Origin: Enterococcus casseliflavus NBRC 100478
Lineage (GTDB): Bacteria > Bacillota > Bacilli > Lactobacillales > Enterococcaceae
Assembly: GCF_001544095.1 (NCBI RefSeq)
Contig: NZ_BCPT01000011.1
Location: 1-64,000 of the forward strand
Length of the DNA stretch: 64,000 nucleotides
Direction: 5' to 3'
The translations under genes and the position numbers were made by a program. The notes below the pieces were generated by a model. The model made no database searches. It worked only from the letters and a program-made list of their open reading frames with translations, and had not been told where the DNA came from. Positions 1-9,764 of this stretch are shown here, one piece after another. The first letter of the stretch is position 1; each line of letters begins with the position of its first letter.

Positions 1-16
1 ACTAAGAGGACTCTTT

Positions 17-403
17 TTATTTTGATGCTTTCCAATCAACAGGCAACAGCTCTTCTAGCGTCATGATTTTTCCTGCTGCGATCATGACCTGCGTGTTATG
101 GTTGGCAGGATCCAGCTGGCTGATGAATTCACGGCAACGACCACAAGGTGGGATCGGCTCACCTGCCGAATTGATTGCAACCATCAGTAACACCCGCTAC
201 TGACCATCGGTGATCATTTGCGCAGCCGCAGCCTGTTCGGCGCAAAAACCCATAGAACAGCTGGTATCGATACAGATCCCTGTATAAATCTGTCCATCTG
301 CAGTAGCCAGAGCTGCCGCGACACTCCCTGCTTCTGCAAATTGAGAGAGCTGTCTGAATCCCAGTTTTTGTTTCGCGGCATCGATCAGCAACTGAAACTC
401 CAT
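17..403 (-). pseudogene. cdd: cytidine deaminase, interrupted by an in-frame TAG
   Basis: Read in one frame this encodes about 128 codons matching the usual length of homotetrameric cytidine deaminase, which deaminates (deoxy)cytidine to (deoxy)uridine in pyrimidine salvage. Both zinc-site motifs are visible: CAEQAA in the first half and PCGRCRE in the second. They lie on opposite sides of a TAG stop at 197-199, after ITDGQ; the frame then runs openly to TAA at 17-19. The start is the ATG at 401-403 behind GGAGGAAGAAAA; an upstream ATG at 433 has no Shine-Dalgarno. As written, the product would lose the PCGxC zinc cysteines and be inactive. A sequencing error or a recent nonsense mutation are both possible. 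Confidence 0.8.
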
Positions 404-448
404 TTTTCTTCCTCCAATAATAAGCTGGTTCATGGTTAAATGAACCGT

Positions 449-1342
449 TTAAGCACCCGCCATGATTTTCGTCAATAGCTCAGGATCAAAGGTCTTTTCC
501 CGCAGCATCGCGATTTCATAGCCATAAGGGGCTTTTTTATTCTTTTTGTCTTCGCCGACATAGGGTGTTTCCAAAATTTTCGGTAACGCTGATAATTGCT
601 CATGATGAACGATCTTATTCAAGGCTTCGAAGCCGATTGTGCCAAAACCAATATTCGCATGTCGGTCTTTGTGGCTGCCCTGTGGATTTTTTGAATCATT
701 GACATGGATGACCTTCAAGCGATCCAACCCGATGATTTTGTCAAACTCGTTTAACACGCCGTCAAAGTCTTCTTTGACATTGTAGCCAGCATCGTTCGTG
801 TGACAAGTATCTAGTGTAACGGATAATTTTTCATTTAAGGTGACACCATCGATAATTGCTGCCAATTCTTCAAAGCTGCGACCAATCTCGGTGCCTTTAC
901 CTGCCATTGTTTCTAATGCGATCTGGGCAGTTTGATTTTTTTCAAGGACCTCGTTCAAGCCTTTAATGATCTGCTTGATCCCAGCTTCTGGTCCTGCACC
1001 GACATGGGCACCGGGGTGCAATGTGATTTGAGTTGCACCTAAAGCTTGGGCTCGTTGGATTTCTTCTTGTAAGAACGAAACAGCAAAGCCAAAGTTTTCT
1101 GGTTTGATGGTATTGCCTAAATTAATGATGTAAGGGGCATGGACGACGATATTCGAAATTCCTTTTTCCGTCATAAAATCTTGTCCATCTGCGATCTGCA
1201 TCTCTTCGATCGGTTTGCGCCGCGTGTTTTGCGGAGCTCCGGTATAGATCATAAACGTAGTAGCTTGATAGCTAGCTGCCTCTTCTGCTGCTCCTAAAAG
1301 CATTTTTTTGCCGCTCATTGAAACGTGTGAACCAATCAACAT
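449..1342 (-). CDS. nfo: endonuclease IV (AP endonuclease)
   Basis: Full-length (297 aa) TIM-barrel AP endonuclease that nicks DNA 5' of abasic sites in base excision repair. The trinuclear zinc ligands are readable in order: His in VVHAPY (about residue 68), His in LHPGAH, Glu in ALETMAG, Asp and His in [11 protein letters not shown], His in VIHVND, the Asp-x-His of HKDRHANIG, and Glu in LETPYVGED. The start has AGGAGG about 9 nt upstream. It lies just upstream of the broken cdd with a 45-bp gap, so the two are probably co-transcribed. Confidence 0.95.
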   Translation of the reverse strand: MLIGSHVSMSGKKMLLGAAEEAASYQATTFMIYTGAPQNTRRKPIEEMQIADGQDFMTEKGISNIVVHAPYIINLGNTIKPENFGFAVSFLQEEIQRAQALGATQITLHPGAHVGAGPEAGIKQIIKGLNEVLEKNQTAQIALETMAGKGTEIGRSFEELAAIIDGVTLNEKLSVTLDTCHTNDAGYNVKEDFDGVLNEFDKIIGLDRLKVIHVNDSKNPQGSHKDRHANIGFGTIGFEALNKIVHHEQLSALPKILETPYVGEDKKNKKAPYGYEIAMLREKTFDPELLTKIMAGA

Positions 1343-1430
1343 TTTTGTTTTCCTCCTAAATCTAGTCTTCTCTATTATCGATAAAAGCGCCTTGTAAAGC
1401 GATTATTTTGCTCATTGCCGTATTTTTTTA

Positions 1431-2342
1431 TCAAGCGAGTCCAAATAACATCAGGACACCCGTCATTAGCGGCATACTTATCAAAAAGCTAATGGAAGAA
1501 ACGAACCCCACTGCTTCTTCCTCCATTCCAGCAATCACGGAATTAATGACACCGAATAAAGGAATTGGAGCAAACACTAACAAACAAAGAACTGGCTTTA
1601 ATAAAACTGGGATTGGTAAAACATAGAAAGCTGCGAACAGCACGAATGCCAGTCCGTACCGCAAGCTTAAAATTTTGATCACTGTTTGGGTGGTGTGCTT
1701 CGGTAAGCGGAAATCCAAAAATAAGCCAATCATAAACATGGACAAAAACGTATTTGCGATCCCGATTGGTTGGACAAGCGCCAATGCCGCTTCGGGAATC
1801 CTCCAATCCGCACTGCGGATAATCAGCATCACTAGATAAATAGTAAACGTTGGCGAACGCAGGAGATTCAAAAAGATTTTCCCTGGTTCAAACGTCGTCC
1901 GCTTTCCAATCAAGAATTCGATGAAAATCGTCGTTCCCCCTGCCAACATGATACTGTTCCCCATATCAAACAGCGAAATCAGCGGAATCCCTAAAGGATA
2001 AAAGCTTTGGGCAAAAGGAATCGCAAAATTGCCGATATTAAAGCCTGAACCGCAGTACATCGCAAACTGCTGCAGCGTGTTCGATTCTTTTTTGGTCAAG
2101 AAAAATGCGAAGAGGATCTGGACGATCGTAATGATCAACGCAATCACAATCAAACTAAGCGCACTGACTTGTACTTGCATTGAAGCTAAATTCAAAATGA
2201 TTGCTGCCGGTAACGTCACATTCAAAATAATTTTGGATAAGATCGAGCCATCCGCTTTTGAAAGGACATTTAGCCGCTTAAGAAAATACCCTAAGAAGAT
2301 CATGGCAAATAAACCGGCGGCATTCAACACTATATTTCCCAT
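1431..2342 (-). CDS. AEC-family transporter (auxin efflux carrier/malate permease type)
   Basis: A 303-aa very hydrophobic protein with about 8-10 predicted membrane segments in two halves separated by a hydrophilic stretch around residues 145-160 (FLIGKRTTFEPG), as in AEC-family permeases. The N-terminus NIVLNAAGLFAMIFLGYFLKR and an internal helix with GSGFNIGNFAIPFAQ (conserved N and P in a discontinuous helix) fit the family. Members carry organic acids such as malate, so the substrate cannot be assigned. The gene is monocistronic between nfo and tyrS, with a tyrS terminator directly upstream. Confidence 0.8.
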   Translation of the reverse strand: MGNIVLNAAGLFAMIFLGYFLKRLNVLSKADGSILSKIILNVTLPAAIILNLASMQVQVSALSLIVIALIITIVQILFAFFLTKKESNTLQQFAMYCGSGFNIGNFAIPFAQSFYPLGIPLISLFDMGNSIMLAGGTTIFIEFLIGKRTTFEPGKIFLNLLRSPTFTIYLVMLIIRSADWRIPEAALALVQPIGIANTFLSMFMIGLFLDFRLPKHTTQTVIKILSLRYGLAFVLFAAFYVLPIPVLLKPVLCLLVFAPIPLFGVINSVIAGMEEEAVGFVSSISFLISMPLMTGVLMLFGLA

Positions 2343-2374
2343 TCCAACAAAAACCCTTCCTCTACAAAAATTTG

Positions 2375-2407
2375 AAAAAAGCGAACCAACAAGGCGGTTC
2401 GCTTTTT
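2375..2407 (-). terminator. intrinsic terminator after tyrS (bidirectional form)
   Basis: A 7-bp stem GCGAACC/GGTTCGC (2381-2387 with 2396-2402) is flanked by A6 on the left and T5 on the right. Read on the minus strand it sits just past the tyrS stop and is followed by a T run. Confidence 0.85.
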
Positions 2408-2411
2408 GCGA

Positions 2412-3674
2412 TTAAAATGTTAATAAGAAATATTTTTTCTTGCCACGACGAATCACGACGTATTTTCCACCGATCCGATCACTTGCTTGGAGCTCGTACG
2501 TTAGGTCTTGGACGCGTTCCCCATTGATGTAGATGGCACCATTTTGAACGTCTTCTCTTGCTTGACGTTTTGATGGTTCGATTTTAGCAGTCGTCAACAC
2601 TTCAACGATGTTCAAAGAATCATCTGCTGTTACCTGATGGCTTGGCACCCCTTTGAAGCCTTGTTCGATCTCTTCAGCGTTCAATTCTTTGATATTGCCA
2701 CTGAATAAACTTGCTGAGATGCGTAAGGCTTGTTCATAAGCCTCTGCCCCATGAACCAAAGTAGTGACTTCTTTTGCCAAAGCTTTTTGTGCTGCTCGAG
2801 ATTCTGGTGCAGCGTTAAACTCTGCTTCGATCGCAGCGATTTCTTCTAATGATAAGAAGGTGAAATATTTCAAGAATTTGACTGCATCACGATCATCCGT
2901 ATTGATCCAGAATTGGTAGAACTCGTAAGGCGTCGTTTTCTTGGCATCTAGCCAAACCGCATTGCCTTCTGTTTTCCCAAATTTCGTTCCATCTGCTTTT
3001 GTGATCAATGGCATAGTCAAACCGAACCCTTGGACTTCACGCTCACGACGTAACAATTCGATCCCAGAGGTGATATTCCCCCATTGATCGCTACCGCCTA
3101 ATTGCAACAAGCAACCGTGGTTGTCGTAAAGATTCAAAAAGTCATAGGCTTGTAATAGCTGGTATGCAAATTCCGTGTAGGAGATCCCAGTTTCGATCCG
3201 ACGTTTGACACTTTCTTTGCTCATCATGTAATTGATCGTAAAGTTTTTCCCAGTGTCACGCAAGAAATCAATCAGTTTCAATTCCCCTAGCCACTCATAG
3301 TTATTGGCAATGATGGCAGGATTTTCTTGGTCATCAAAATCAATGAAGCGAGATAATTGGCTCTTGATACTTTGTGACCATTCTAGAACGGTATCTAGTG
3401 TGTTTAATTGACGTTCTTGATCTTTAAAGGATGGGTCACCGATCATTCCTGTACCGCCACCTACTAATGCGATCGGCACATGTCCGTTTTGTTGGAAACG
3501 GCGCAACATCAAAATAGGCAATAAATGACCAATATGCAGGCTATCTGCGGTAGGATCAAAGCCGATATATAGTTTCACAGACTCTTCATTTAATTGTTTG
3601 GTCAAGGCTGCTTCGTCTGTGGTCTGATGAACTAATCCGCGTTGCTTTAGCTCTTCAAAAAAGTCTGTACTCAT
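2412..3674 (-). CDS. tyrS: tyrosyl-tRNA synthetase
   Basis: Class I aminoacyl-tRNA synthetase (420 aa) that charges tRNA-Tyr. The HIGH-type motif is in [15 protein letters not shown] (about residues 40-54), the KMSKS-equivalent is KFGKTEGNA (about 230), and the C-terminal 65 residues form an S4 RNA-binding domain ([22 protein letters not shown]). The start is ATG 3672-3674 with GGAGGAGAAAGA before it; an in-frame ATG at 3701 lacks a site. The 260-bp region upstream shows no T-box motif, so this copy is probably not tRNA-regulated. Its divergent pairing with a PBP1B-like gene resembles the streptococcal arrangement. Confidence 0.95.
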   Translation of the reverse strand: MSTDFFEELKQRGLVHQTTDEAALTKQLNEESVKLYIGFDPTADSLHIGHLLPILMLRRFQQNGHVPIALVGGGTGMIGDPSFKDQERQLNTLDTVLEWSQSIKSQLSRFIDFDDQENPAIIANNYEWLGELKLIDFLRDTGKNFTINYMMSKESVKRRIETGISYTEFAYQLLQAYDFLNLYDNHGCLLQLGGSDQWGNITSGIELLRREREVQGFGLTMPLITKADGTKFGKTEGNAVWLDAKKTTPYEFYQFWINTDDRDAVKFLKYFTFLSLEEIAAIEAEFNAAPESRAAQKALAKEVTTLVHGAEAYEQALRISASLFSGNIKELNAEEIEQGFKGVPSHQVTADDSLNIVEVLTTAKIEPSKRQAREDVQNGAIYINGERVQDLTYELQASDRIGGKYVVIRRGKKKYFLLTF

Positions 3675-3890
3675 TCTTTCTCCTCCTAATAATTGCTTCA
3701 TTGTTCATCTTAACTGAAAAAGAGGTCAATGAAAAGTCTTTCTCTCAAAGTCCTTTACCAAAAAAGAAACTTTTAGGCAAATCCGTTCATTTTCCTTTAT
3801 TATCGCTGGTTCAATACAAACACCAACTGACATTTTCTCCCACACTTCTTTCGATAACAGATAGGGTGCTACCCAAGCGCCTTGTTTTTT

Positions 3891-3898
3891 GCTATAAT
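3891..3898 (+). promoter_or_regulatory. extended -10 promoter of the class A PBP gene
   Basis: TGCTATAAT at 3890-3898 is a perfect extended -10 element about 40 bp before the start codon. No good -35 hexamer is present at 16-18 bp, as is common with extended -10 promoters. Confidence 0.6.
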
Positions 3899-3936
3899 TA
3901 CACGGAATCTATTCTAATTTATTGAGGTGACTCTTT

Positions 3937-6381
3937 TTGTCCCAGAAAACGAAAAATCAAAAGAATACAGAAAACAAAAATAGAGGCTGGTTCTATTTCA
4001 ACATCAGTCTTAGGGTTTTACATGCCTTGTTCTTAGTTGCTATTTCTTTGCTGGTGCTAGGCGGTTCTTTAGCCTTAGGGATCGGTGCCGGCTACTTTGC
4101 TTTTCTTGTGGAAGATACCGCAGCTCCTTCTAAAGATGAGTTACAAAAAGAATTGACCGACATCACAGAGACTTCTCAACTCGCATACGCTGATGGCAGC
4201 AAAATCGCAACGATTCGCTCGGATCTAATGCGAACATCGGTTAATTCCGATCAAATTTCAGATTATTTGAAAAAAGCGATCATCGCAACAGAGGACGAAT
4301 ATTTTAATATTCATAATGGGGTCGTACCAAAAGCAGTCGTGCGGGCATTATTATCAGAAGCGACAGGCATTGGCGGCAGCGGGGGTTCCACTTTGACCCA
4401 GCAGCTGGTAAAACAACAAATCCTTTCCAGTGAAACGACCTTCAAACGCAAAGCCAATGAGATTTTATTAGCCATGGAAGTGGAGAAATTTTTCGATAAA
4501 GATGAGATCGTCACCATGTATCTAAACATCTCCCCTTTCGGTCGGAACAATAAAGGGCAAAATATCGCAGGTGTGCAAGAAGCGGCGCAAGGAATTTTTG
4601 GCGTCAACGCAGCTGACCTATCTTTACCACAAGCAGCCTTTATTGCGGGTCTGCCACAAAGCCCGATCGTCTACAGCCCTTATACAAATACGGGTGAGAT
4701 CAAGGAAAACTTGACCGCTGGCTTAGAACGGAAAGACTTCGTGCTCTTCAGTATGTATCGTAACCACGATATTACGAAAGAGGAATACGAAGAGGCGCTT
4801 AATTATGACTTGAAGCAAGACTTCAAAAAACAAGAAGCCATTGAACAAACGGATCAAAGCTTCCTTTATTACACTGTGTTAAATGAAGCAAAAGACATTA
4901 TTGCCAAACAGCTGGCAGATGAAGATGATGTCAGTGACGAAGAATACGCCAAAGAGGAAACCTATCAAAAATACTTCGAATTGGCGCAGCAAAAACTTGT
5001 TAATGGTGGCTATACCGTCACATCAACGATCGATAAAGATATTTATAATGCGATGCAAGATGCCGTCGACAAATACGGCTATATGCTAGACAACTGGGGT
5101 GACTCCACCATCGAAGTCGGCAATGTCATGATGGACAACGCCACTGGGAAAGTACTAGGCTTTATTGGCGGTCGTAACTATGCTGACAATCAATTCAACC
5201 ATGCCTTTGATGCCAAACGCCAAGCTGGTTCAAGTATCAAACCCATGCTGGTTTACGGACCGGCAATCGAAAGTGGCTTGATGGGCTCTGAATCAATGGT
5301 TTCTGATTATGCTGCAAAATGGCGAACAGGAGAAAACGCCGGTGAGCCGATCGTCAATGCCACAAACCGTGGAACCAATACTTTTATGTCGATTCGTGAA
5401 TCATTGGAGGTTTCCAGTAATATCGCAGCGACAAATATTTTCCAAGATCTTTGGGAAAAAGAAGGCGATCATTTTTATGCCTACACAAATTATTTAAGCA
5501 AAATGGGCTATCCCGAAGACAATAGCTGGGCGTATGAATCAGCGCCATTAGGGGTTACAGATGTCACAGTCTTGAATCAAACGAATGGCTTCCAAACATT
5601 TGCCAATAATGGTGTTTATCAGCAAGGCTATATCATCGAATCAATCAAAGACAATGAAGGCGAAGTGCTTTACCAGCATGAAGCCAAACCTGTCCAAGTC
5701 TTTTCAGAAGCGACGGCTTCCATCATGACCGACATGATGCGTAGTGTCATCGATGAGCAAAAAACCAGTTCCTTTAAATCGGTTATCAGCGGATTGGATT
5801 GGAACCTCGGAAATGCCGATTGGGTCGGAAAAACTGGTTCCACCAACAACTGGTCGGACTCTTGGCTAGTCGTCTCCACCCCATCGATCACCATCAGCAG
5901 CTGGTCAGGTCGAGATGACAATAAAGGGACCGATAGCGCTGCAGGAACTCGGACAGCTAACTATATGGCTTACTTGATCAATCGTATTTATCAAACAAAC
6001 CAAGAAGTCTTTGGTGTGAATCAGAAGTTTGAACTTTCTAGTGATGTCAAAAAAGCTCAAGTTTCCAAGTTTACTGGTACCCAACCAGGAGGAACCGTGC
6101 GAGTCGATAATCGAACCTATACGAATCCAAGCAGTACCGTTACTTCGTATTGGGCCACTGGCGGACCAGATACGGTCGATTTCAAATTTGGACTCGGTGG
6201 TTCAGATACAAACTATGCTGACTATTGGAAAAAAGCATCTTCTAGCCGTTCAACCAATCGTTCGTCGAATACATCATCGAATAACGGATCCAACAATGTT
6301 ACACCTACGGCAAATGATGAAGATGACGATGAGGAACAGCAAGACAATAATCAACAAAATACCAACAATAATGATGACTGA
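3937..6381 (+). CDS. pbp1B: class A penicillin-binding protein (PBP1B type), bifunctional peptidoglycan synthase
   Basis: An 814-aa membrane-anchored enzyme that polymerises glycan strands and cross-links stem peptides. A short cytoplasmic tail is followed by one membrane segment (about 28-57). The GT51 domain has the catalytic Glu in ATEDEYF (about 119) and GGSTLTQQLVKQ. The transpeptidase has SSIK (Ser about 431), SSN (about 492) and KTGST (about 631). The sequence closely follows streptococcal Pbp1b as I remember it, including the FGRNNKGQNIAG segment. The last ~60 residues are a low-complexity Ser/Asn then Asp/Glu/Gln tail. The start is TTG 3937-3939 with GAGGTGA 6 nt upstream; no ATG fits. 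It is transcribed divergently from tyrS. Confidence 0.92.
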   Translation: MSQKTKNQKNTENKNRGWFYFNISLRVLHALFLVAISLLVLGGSLALGIGAGYFAFLVEDTAAPSKDELQKELTDITETSQLAYADGSKIATIRSDLMRTSVNSDQISDYLKKAIIATEDEYFNIHNGVVPKAVVRALLSEATGIGGSGGSTLTQQLVKQQILSSETTFKRKANEILLAMEVEKFFDKDEIVTMYLNISPFGRNNKGQNIAGVQEAAQGIFGVNAADLSLPQAAFIAGLPQSPIVYSPYTNTGEIKENLTAGLERKDFVLFSMYRNHDITKEEYEEALNYDLKQDFKKQEAIEQTDQSFLYYTVLNEAKDIIAKQLADEDDVSDEEYAKEETYQKYFELAQQKLVNGGYTVTSTIDKDIYNAMQDAVDKYGYMLDNWGDSTIEVGNVMMDNATGKVLGFIGGRNYADNQFNHAFDAKRQAGSSIKPMLVYGPAIESGLMGSESMVSDYAAKWRTGENAGEPIVNATNRGTNTFMSIRESLEVSSNIAATNIFQDLWEKEGDHFYAYTNYLSKMGYPEDNSWAYESAPLGVTDVTVLNQTNGFQTFANNGVYQQGYIIESIKDNEGEVLYQHEAKPVQVFSEATASIMTDMMRSVIDEQKTSSFKSVISGLDWNLGNADWVGKTGSTNNWSDSWLVVSTPSITISSWSGRDDNKGTDSAAGTRTANYMAYLINRIYQTNQEVFGVNQKFELSSDVKKAQVSKFTGTQPGGTVRVDNRTYTNPSSTVTSYWATGGPDTVDFKFGLGGSDTNYADYWKKASSSRSTNRSSNTSSNNGSNNVTPTANDEDDDEEQQDNNQQNTNNNDD

Positions 6382-6407
6382 TCAGCCTTGTGCTGATCAG
6401 TTTTTTT
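6378..6407 (+). terminator. intrinsic terminator after pbp1B
   Basis: Perfect 8-bp stem CTGATCAG (6378-6385 and 6393-6400) followed by T7. The stem overlaps the pbp1B stop codon. Confidence 0.9.
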
Positions 6408-6410
6408 ATG

Positions 6411-6456
6411 CAAAAAAAAAGTGTGAGGAGAAAATCCATAGATTTTCTCCTCACAC
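6411..6456 (-). terminator. second of two tandem terminators after ccpA
   Basis: GTGTGAGGAGAAAATC (6421-6436) pairs with GATTTTCTCCTCACAC (6441-6456), giving a long near-perfect stem. On the minus strand it is followed by T9 (A run 6412-6420). Confidence 0.85.
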
Positions 6457-6472
6457 GAACGATCGTTGAAGC

Positions 6473-6503
6473 AAAAAGTGGAACAACAAGGCGTTGTTCC
6501 ACT
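6473..6503 (-). terminator. first terminator after ccpA
   Basis: GTGGAACAAC/GTTGTTCCAC (6478-6487 with 6493-6502) followed on the minus strand by T5. It sits about 23 bp past the ccpA stop. Confidence 0.85.
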
Positions 6504-6525
6504 GATCGTTTGATCAAATCGCTGC

Positions 6526-7524
6526 TTATTTCGTAGAACTTTTTTCTGAAATACCGTAAGGCAAGACGATCGTTTTTTGTTCTACATCTTCTTTGTTCAT
6601 CATTTTTGTCAATAGACGCATCGCAACGGCACCCATATCATACAATGGTTGCGTCACACTTGATAAGCGTGGACGAGCGGCTTCAGCCAATAATGAATTG
6701 TTGCTGGTGATGATCTCGAAATCTTCAGGAACTTTAACACCTTTGTCTAACAAACCATCTAAGACGCCGATGGCTAACTCATCGTCTGTGACATAAGCTG
6801 CTGTCGCACCACTGTTGATGATGCGATCAACTAAGGCTAAGCCTTCTTTAAAGCTGTATGGTGATTCAAAGATCAACCCTTCAGAATATTCAAGGTTGTT
6901 TTCTTTCAAGGCTTCTTTATAGCCTTTCAAGCGGTTTTGGCCATTGATTGGATCGATCAAAGCACCGCTGACAAAAGCGATTTTTTGATTGTTTTTCGCC
7001 AATAATGAAACAGCATCTTTGGCAGCTGCTGTGTAATCGATATTGACACTTCCTACTTGTTCATCAGGATCGATCGAACCAGCTAAAACGACTGGTGTTT
7101 TTGAGCGAGAGAATTCCCCGCGAATTTCATCCGTGATGCGATGACCCATGAAGATAACGCCGTCCACTTGTTTTGCTAACAAGTTGTTCAAAACGTTGAC
7201 TTCTTTCATAGTATCGCCATCAGAGTTGGCTAAGATGATATTGTATTTATACATGGTCGCTACATCATCGATCCCACGAGCAAGTGATGAGAAGAACATA
7301 TTGCTGACATCAGGAATGATGACACCAACAGTCGTGGTCTTTTTACTTGCTAACCCTCGAGCAACTGCGTTTGGACGATAATCCAAGCGGTCGATCACTT
7401 CCAGCACTTTCTTACGAGTTGCTGGTTTTACATTTGGATTTCCGTTGACTACCCGTGAAACAGTTGCCATCGATACATTCGCTTCCCGTGCAACATCATA
7501 AATCGTAATTGTTTGTTTTTCCAT
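6526..7524 (-). CDS. ccpA: catabolite control protein A
   Basis: A 332-aa LacI/GalR-family master regulator of carbon catabolite control. It binds cre sites when complexed with HPr phosphorylated on Ser46; the kinase for that step, hprK, is also in this window. The N-terminal helix-turn-helix is TIYDVAREANVSMATVSRVV, followed by the hinge helix KPATRKKVLEVIDRLDYRPNAVARGL and a periplasmic-binding-like effector domain. It is divergent from pepQ, as in lactobacilli. A cre-like sequence overlaps its -35 region, consistent with autoregulation. Confidence 0.95.
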   Translation of the reverse strand: MEKQTITIYDVAREANVSMATVSRVVNGNPNVKPATRKKVLEVIDRLDYRPNAVARGLASKKTTTVGVIIPDVSNMFFSSLARGIDDVATMYKYNIILANSDGDTMKEVNVLNNLLAKQVDGVIFMGHRITDEIRGEFSRSKTPVVLAGSIDPDEQVGSVNIDYTAAAKDAVSLLAKNNQKIAFVSGALIDPINGQNRLKGYKEALKENNLEYSEGLIFESPYSFKEGLALVDRIINSGATAAYVTDDELAIGVLDGLLDKGVKVPEDFEIITSNNSLLAEAARPRLSSVTQPLYDMGAVAMRLLTKMMNKEDVEQKTIVLPYGISEKSSTK

Positions 7525-7576
7525 GATATATCTCCCTTATTCTATTTTCAGAAAATCTTATTTACATTTCTTTGTT

Positions 7577-7605
7577 AGGATAGCAAATTTTTTCCGTATT
7601 TGCAA
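7577..7605 (-). promoter_or_regulatory. ccpA promoter
   Basis: On the minus strand, TTGCAA (7600-7605) and TATCCT (7577-7582) are spaced by 17 bp, with a TGC extension before the -10. About 50 bp separates this from the ccpA start codon. Confidence 0.6.
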
Positions 7606-7614
7606 CCGTTTTAA
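7601..7614. promoter_or_regulatory. cre-like site in the ccpA-pepQ intergenic region
   Basis: TGCAACCGTTTTAA matches the known cre consensus TGWAARCGYTWNCW at the central CG and most flanks, but with three mismatches. It overlaps the -35 of ccpA. The position suggests CcpA autoregulation and possible effects on pepQ; the match alone is weak. Confidence 0.4.
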
Positions 7615-7718
7615 TTTTGTTTTCATGAAAACTTAGCAATTTCCTACTTTCCCCGCCCCTATTCTCTTCGAAAGCATGATAAAATAGAAAAAGAATACTT
7701 GAAAGAAGGTTTTTTCAA

Positions 7719-8819
7719 ATGAATGATAAAAAAATCAATGAGTTAAATGGCTGGTTGAAAACCAATGGCGCAGATGTTGCCTATATTTCTAATCCAGCAA
7801 CGATCGCTTATTTTTCAGGTTTTAAAAGTGAACCTCATGAACGGGTCCTTGCTTTGGTTGTCGCACCTGGAAAAGATCCCTTTCTTTTCACACCAGCTCT
7901 GGAAGTAGAAGAAGCAAAAAATAGCGGCTGGCCTTTTGACATTATCGGTTATCTCGATAGCGAAGACCCTTGGGCGAAAATCTGTCAGGAATTGACCTCT
8001 CGTTACCAAGTTTCTTCCTTGGCACTAGAAAAAAATGACCTTTCCGTCGAGCGCTATGAAGCATTGAAACGGTTTTTGCCACAGACCGATTTTTCTTTAG
8101 ATGTGACTCCGGTCATTCAAAAAATGCAGTTAACTAAAACGGCTGCTGAGATCGACACCTTGCTAGAAGCTGGCAACTGGGCAGATGTTGCTTTTGAGAT
8201 TGGGTTTGCTGCCATCAAAGAAGGCGTCAGCGAAATGGCAATCGTGGCAGAAATTGAGTACGAGTTGAAAAAACGTGGGGTTTCCCATATGTCCTTCGAT
8301 ACGACCGTATTAGCTGGTGCCAATGCAGCAAGTCCTCATGGCGTACCTGGTGACCGCAAAGTGACTGCCAATGAACTCGTCTTGTTTGACCTAGGGGTCG
8401 TTTGGAAAGAATACTGCAGTGATGCAACCAGAACGGTTGCCTATAAAGAACCGACTGCCTTACAAAGAAAAATTTATGACATCGTTCTTGAAGCTGAACT
8501 AGCAGCGCAAGCAGCGGTCAAACCTGGGATTACCGCTGGAGAATTAGACAAGATTGCTCGTGATGTGATTACTGGCTACGGCTACGGCGACTACTTTAAC
8601 CATCGTCTAGGTCACGGCATCGGGACCACGGTTCATGAGTTCCCCTCTTTGATCACTGGCAATGATTTAGTGATTGAAGAAGGCATGTGCTTCTCTATCG
8701 AACCGGGCATTTATTTACCAGATCAGGTCGGTGTCCGCATTGAAGACTGTGTGTATGTCACAGCAGATGGCTGTGTACCTTTTACCAAAACAGCAAAAGA
8801 ATTGTTGGTTTTATCTTGA
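7719..8819 (+). CDS. pepQ: Xaa-Pro dipeptidase (prolidase)
   Basis: A 366-aa M24-family metallopeptidase that hydrolyses Xaa-Pro dipeptides in the cytoplasm. The N-terminal creatinase-like domain is about 1-125 and the pita-bread catalytic domain follows. All five metal ligands are visible: Asp in VLFDLGV, Asp in YCSDATRT, His in HRLGHGIGTTVHE, Glu in SIEPGIY and Glu in RIEDCVY. An AAGAAGG site precedes the ATG, and an extended -10 (TGATAAAAT, 7678-7685... ) lies just upstream. It is divergent from ccpA, the usual neighbour in lactic acid bacteria. Confidence 0.95.
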   Translation: MNDKKINELNGWLKTNGADVAYISNPATIAYFSGFKSEPHERVLALVVAPGKDPFLFTPALEVEEAKNSGWPFDIIGYLDSEDPWAKICQELTSRYQVSSLALEKNDLSVERYEALKRFLPQTDFSLDVTPVIQKMQLTKTAAEIDTLLEAGNWADVAFEIGFAAIKEGVSEMAIVAEIEYELKKRGVSHMSFDTTVLAGANAASPHGVPGDRKVTANELVLFDLGVVWKEYCSDATRTVAYKEPTALQRKIYDIVLEAELAAQAAVKPGITAGELDKIARDVITGYGYGDYFNHRLGHGIGTTVHEFPSLITGNDLVIEEGMCFSIEPGIYLPDQVGVRIEDCVYVTADGCVPFTKTAKELLVLS

Positions 8820-8872
8820 TTTTCTAATAAAACGGCACAACATGTTGGAATTACATGAAAAGGAGTGTTCTT

Positions 8873-9751
8873 ATGAGTAAAAAAGTGTTGGTTTTAGGCG
8901 GCACGCGTTTTTTCGGTAAATATTTGGTCCAATCACTAATTGATCAAGGATTGGACGTGACGATCGCTACTCGAGGGAACACGAAAGATTCCTTTGGCGA
9001 TCAAGTCAACAGAATCATCTTCGATCGTATGGAGGAAGAAAGTATCAAAACGGCATTAACAAAAGAAACCTATGATGTCATTTACGACAATATTGCTTAT
9101 ACTTCCAACGACATTGAGATTCTACTGCGTCATGTCACACCGAAGCGCTACATCGTTACTAGCTCAATGTCTGCGTATCATGAATTACACTTCGATTTGA
9201 GTGAAGCGGATTTTGACCCTGCTAAAGAACCCTTCAGACTGGTCAGCTCTGAGGAGGTCGATTATGCACAAGGCAAGCGAACCGTGGAAGAGATCCTGAC
9301 CCAAAAATACAGTCAGATCCCATCCGTTTTTGTCCGCTTTCCTTATGTGATCGGTGCAGATGATTACACAAAACGTTTTACCTTTTACATTGACCATCTG
9401 ATAAAGCAAAAGCCAATGGCTGTCGATAATCTAACGCATCAAATGGGCTTTGTGGATGCCCAAGAGGCTGGTGAATTTTTAGCGTTTCTAGGTACTAGCT
9501 CATTCACAGGACCCATCAATGGTGCGTCAAAAGGTACGATTTCTTTAGAAGAAGTGCTGCAATACGTATCGAAAAAAACCGGTCTTTCCCCGCTCTTTTC
9601 AGAAACAGGCGATCAAGGCTCTTACAATGGTACACCTGCTTATTCGATCAATGTGGAGCTCGCTGAGGAAATTGGTTTTTCATTCAGTCACCTGCAGGAT
9701 TGGATCTACCAACTTTGCGATTGGGAAATCGCCCAAGCATCAAACGAATAA
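8873..9751 (+). CDS. NAD(P)-binding SDR-like protein (epimerase/dehydratase family)
   Basis: A 292-aa protein with an N-terminal Rossmann fold motif VLVLGGTRFFGKYLV (residues about 5-19) and a YxxxK-like VDYAQGKRTVEE around 130, as in atypical extended SDRs. No specific substrate can be read from the sequence. The start is ATG 8873 with AAAAGGAG upstream; an earlier in-frame ATG at 8855 lies within the ribosome binding site region. It follows pepQ by 53 bp with no terminator between, so it is probably in the pepQ transcript. Confidence 0.75.
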   Translation: MSKKVLVLGGTRFFGKYLVQSLIDQGLDVTIATRGNTKDSFGDQVNRIIFDRMEEESIKTALTKETYDVIYDNIAYTSNDIEILLRHVTPKRYIVTSSMSAYHELHFDLSEADFDPAKEPFRLVSSEEVDYAQGKRTVEEILTQKYSQIPSVFVRFPYVIGADDYTKRFTFYIDHLIKQKPMAVDNLTHQMGFVDAQEAGEFLAFLGTSSFTGPINGASKGTISLEEVLQYVSKKTGLSPLFSETGDQGSYNGTPAYSINVELAEEIGFSFSHLQDWIYQLCDWEIAQASNE

Positions 9752-9764
9752 CTACTGAAATCAC

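Noticed and set aside
3675-3936. T-box riboswitch upstream of tyrS
   Set aside because: No T-box core sequence, specifier loop or antiterminator pair is visible in the 260 bp between tyrS and pbp1B.
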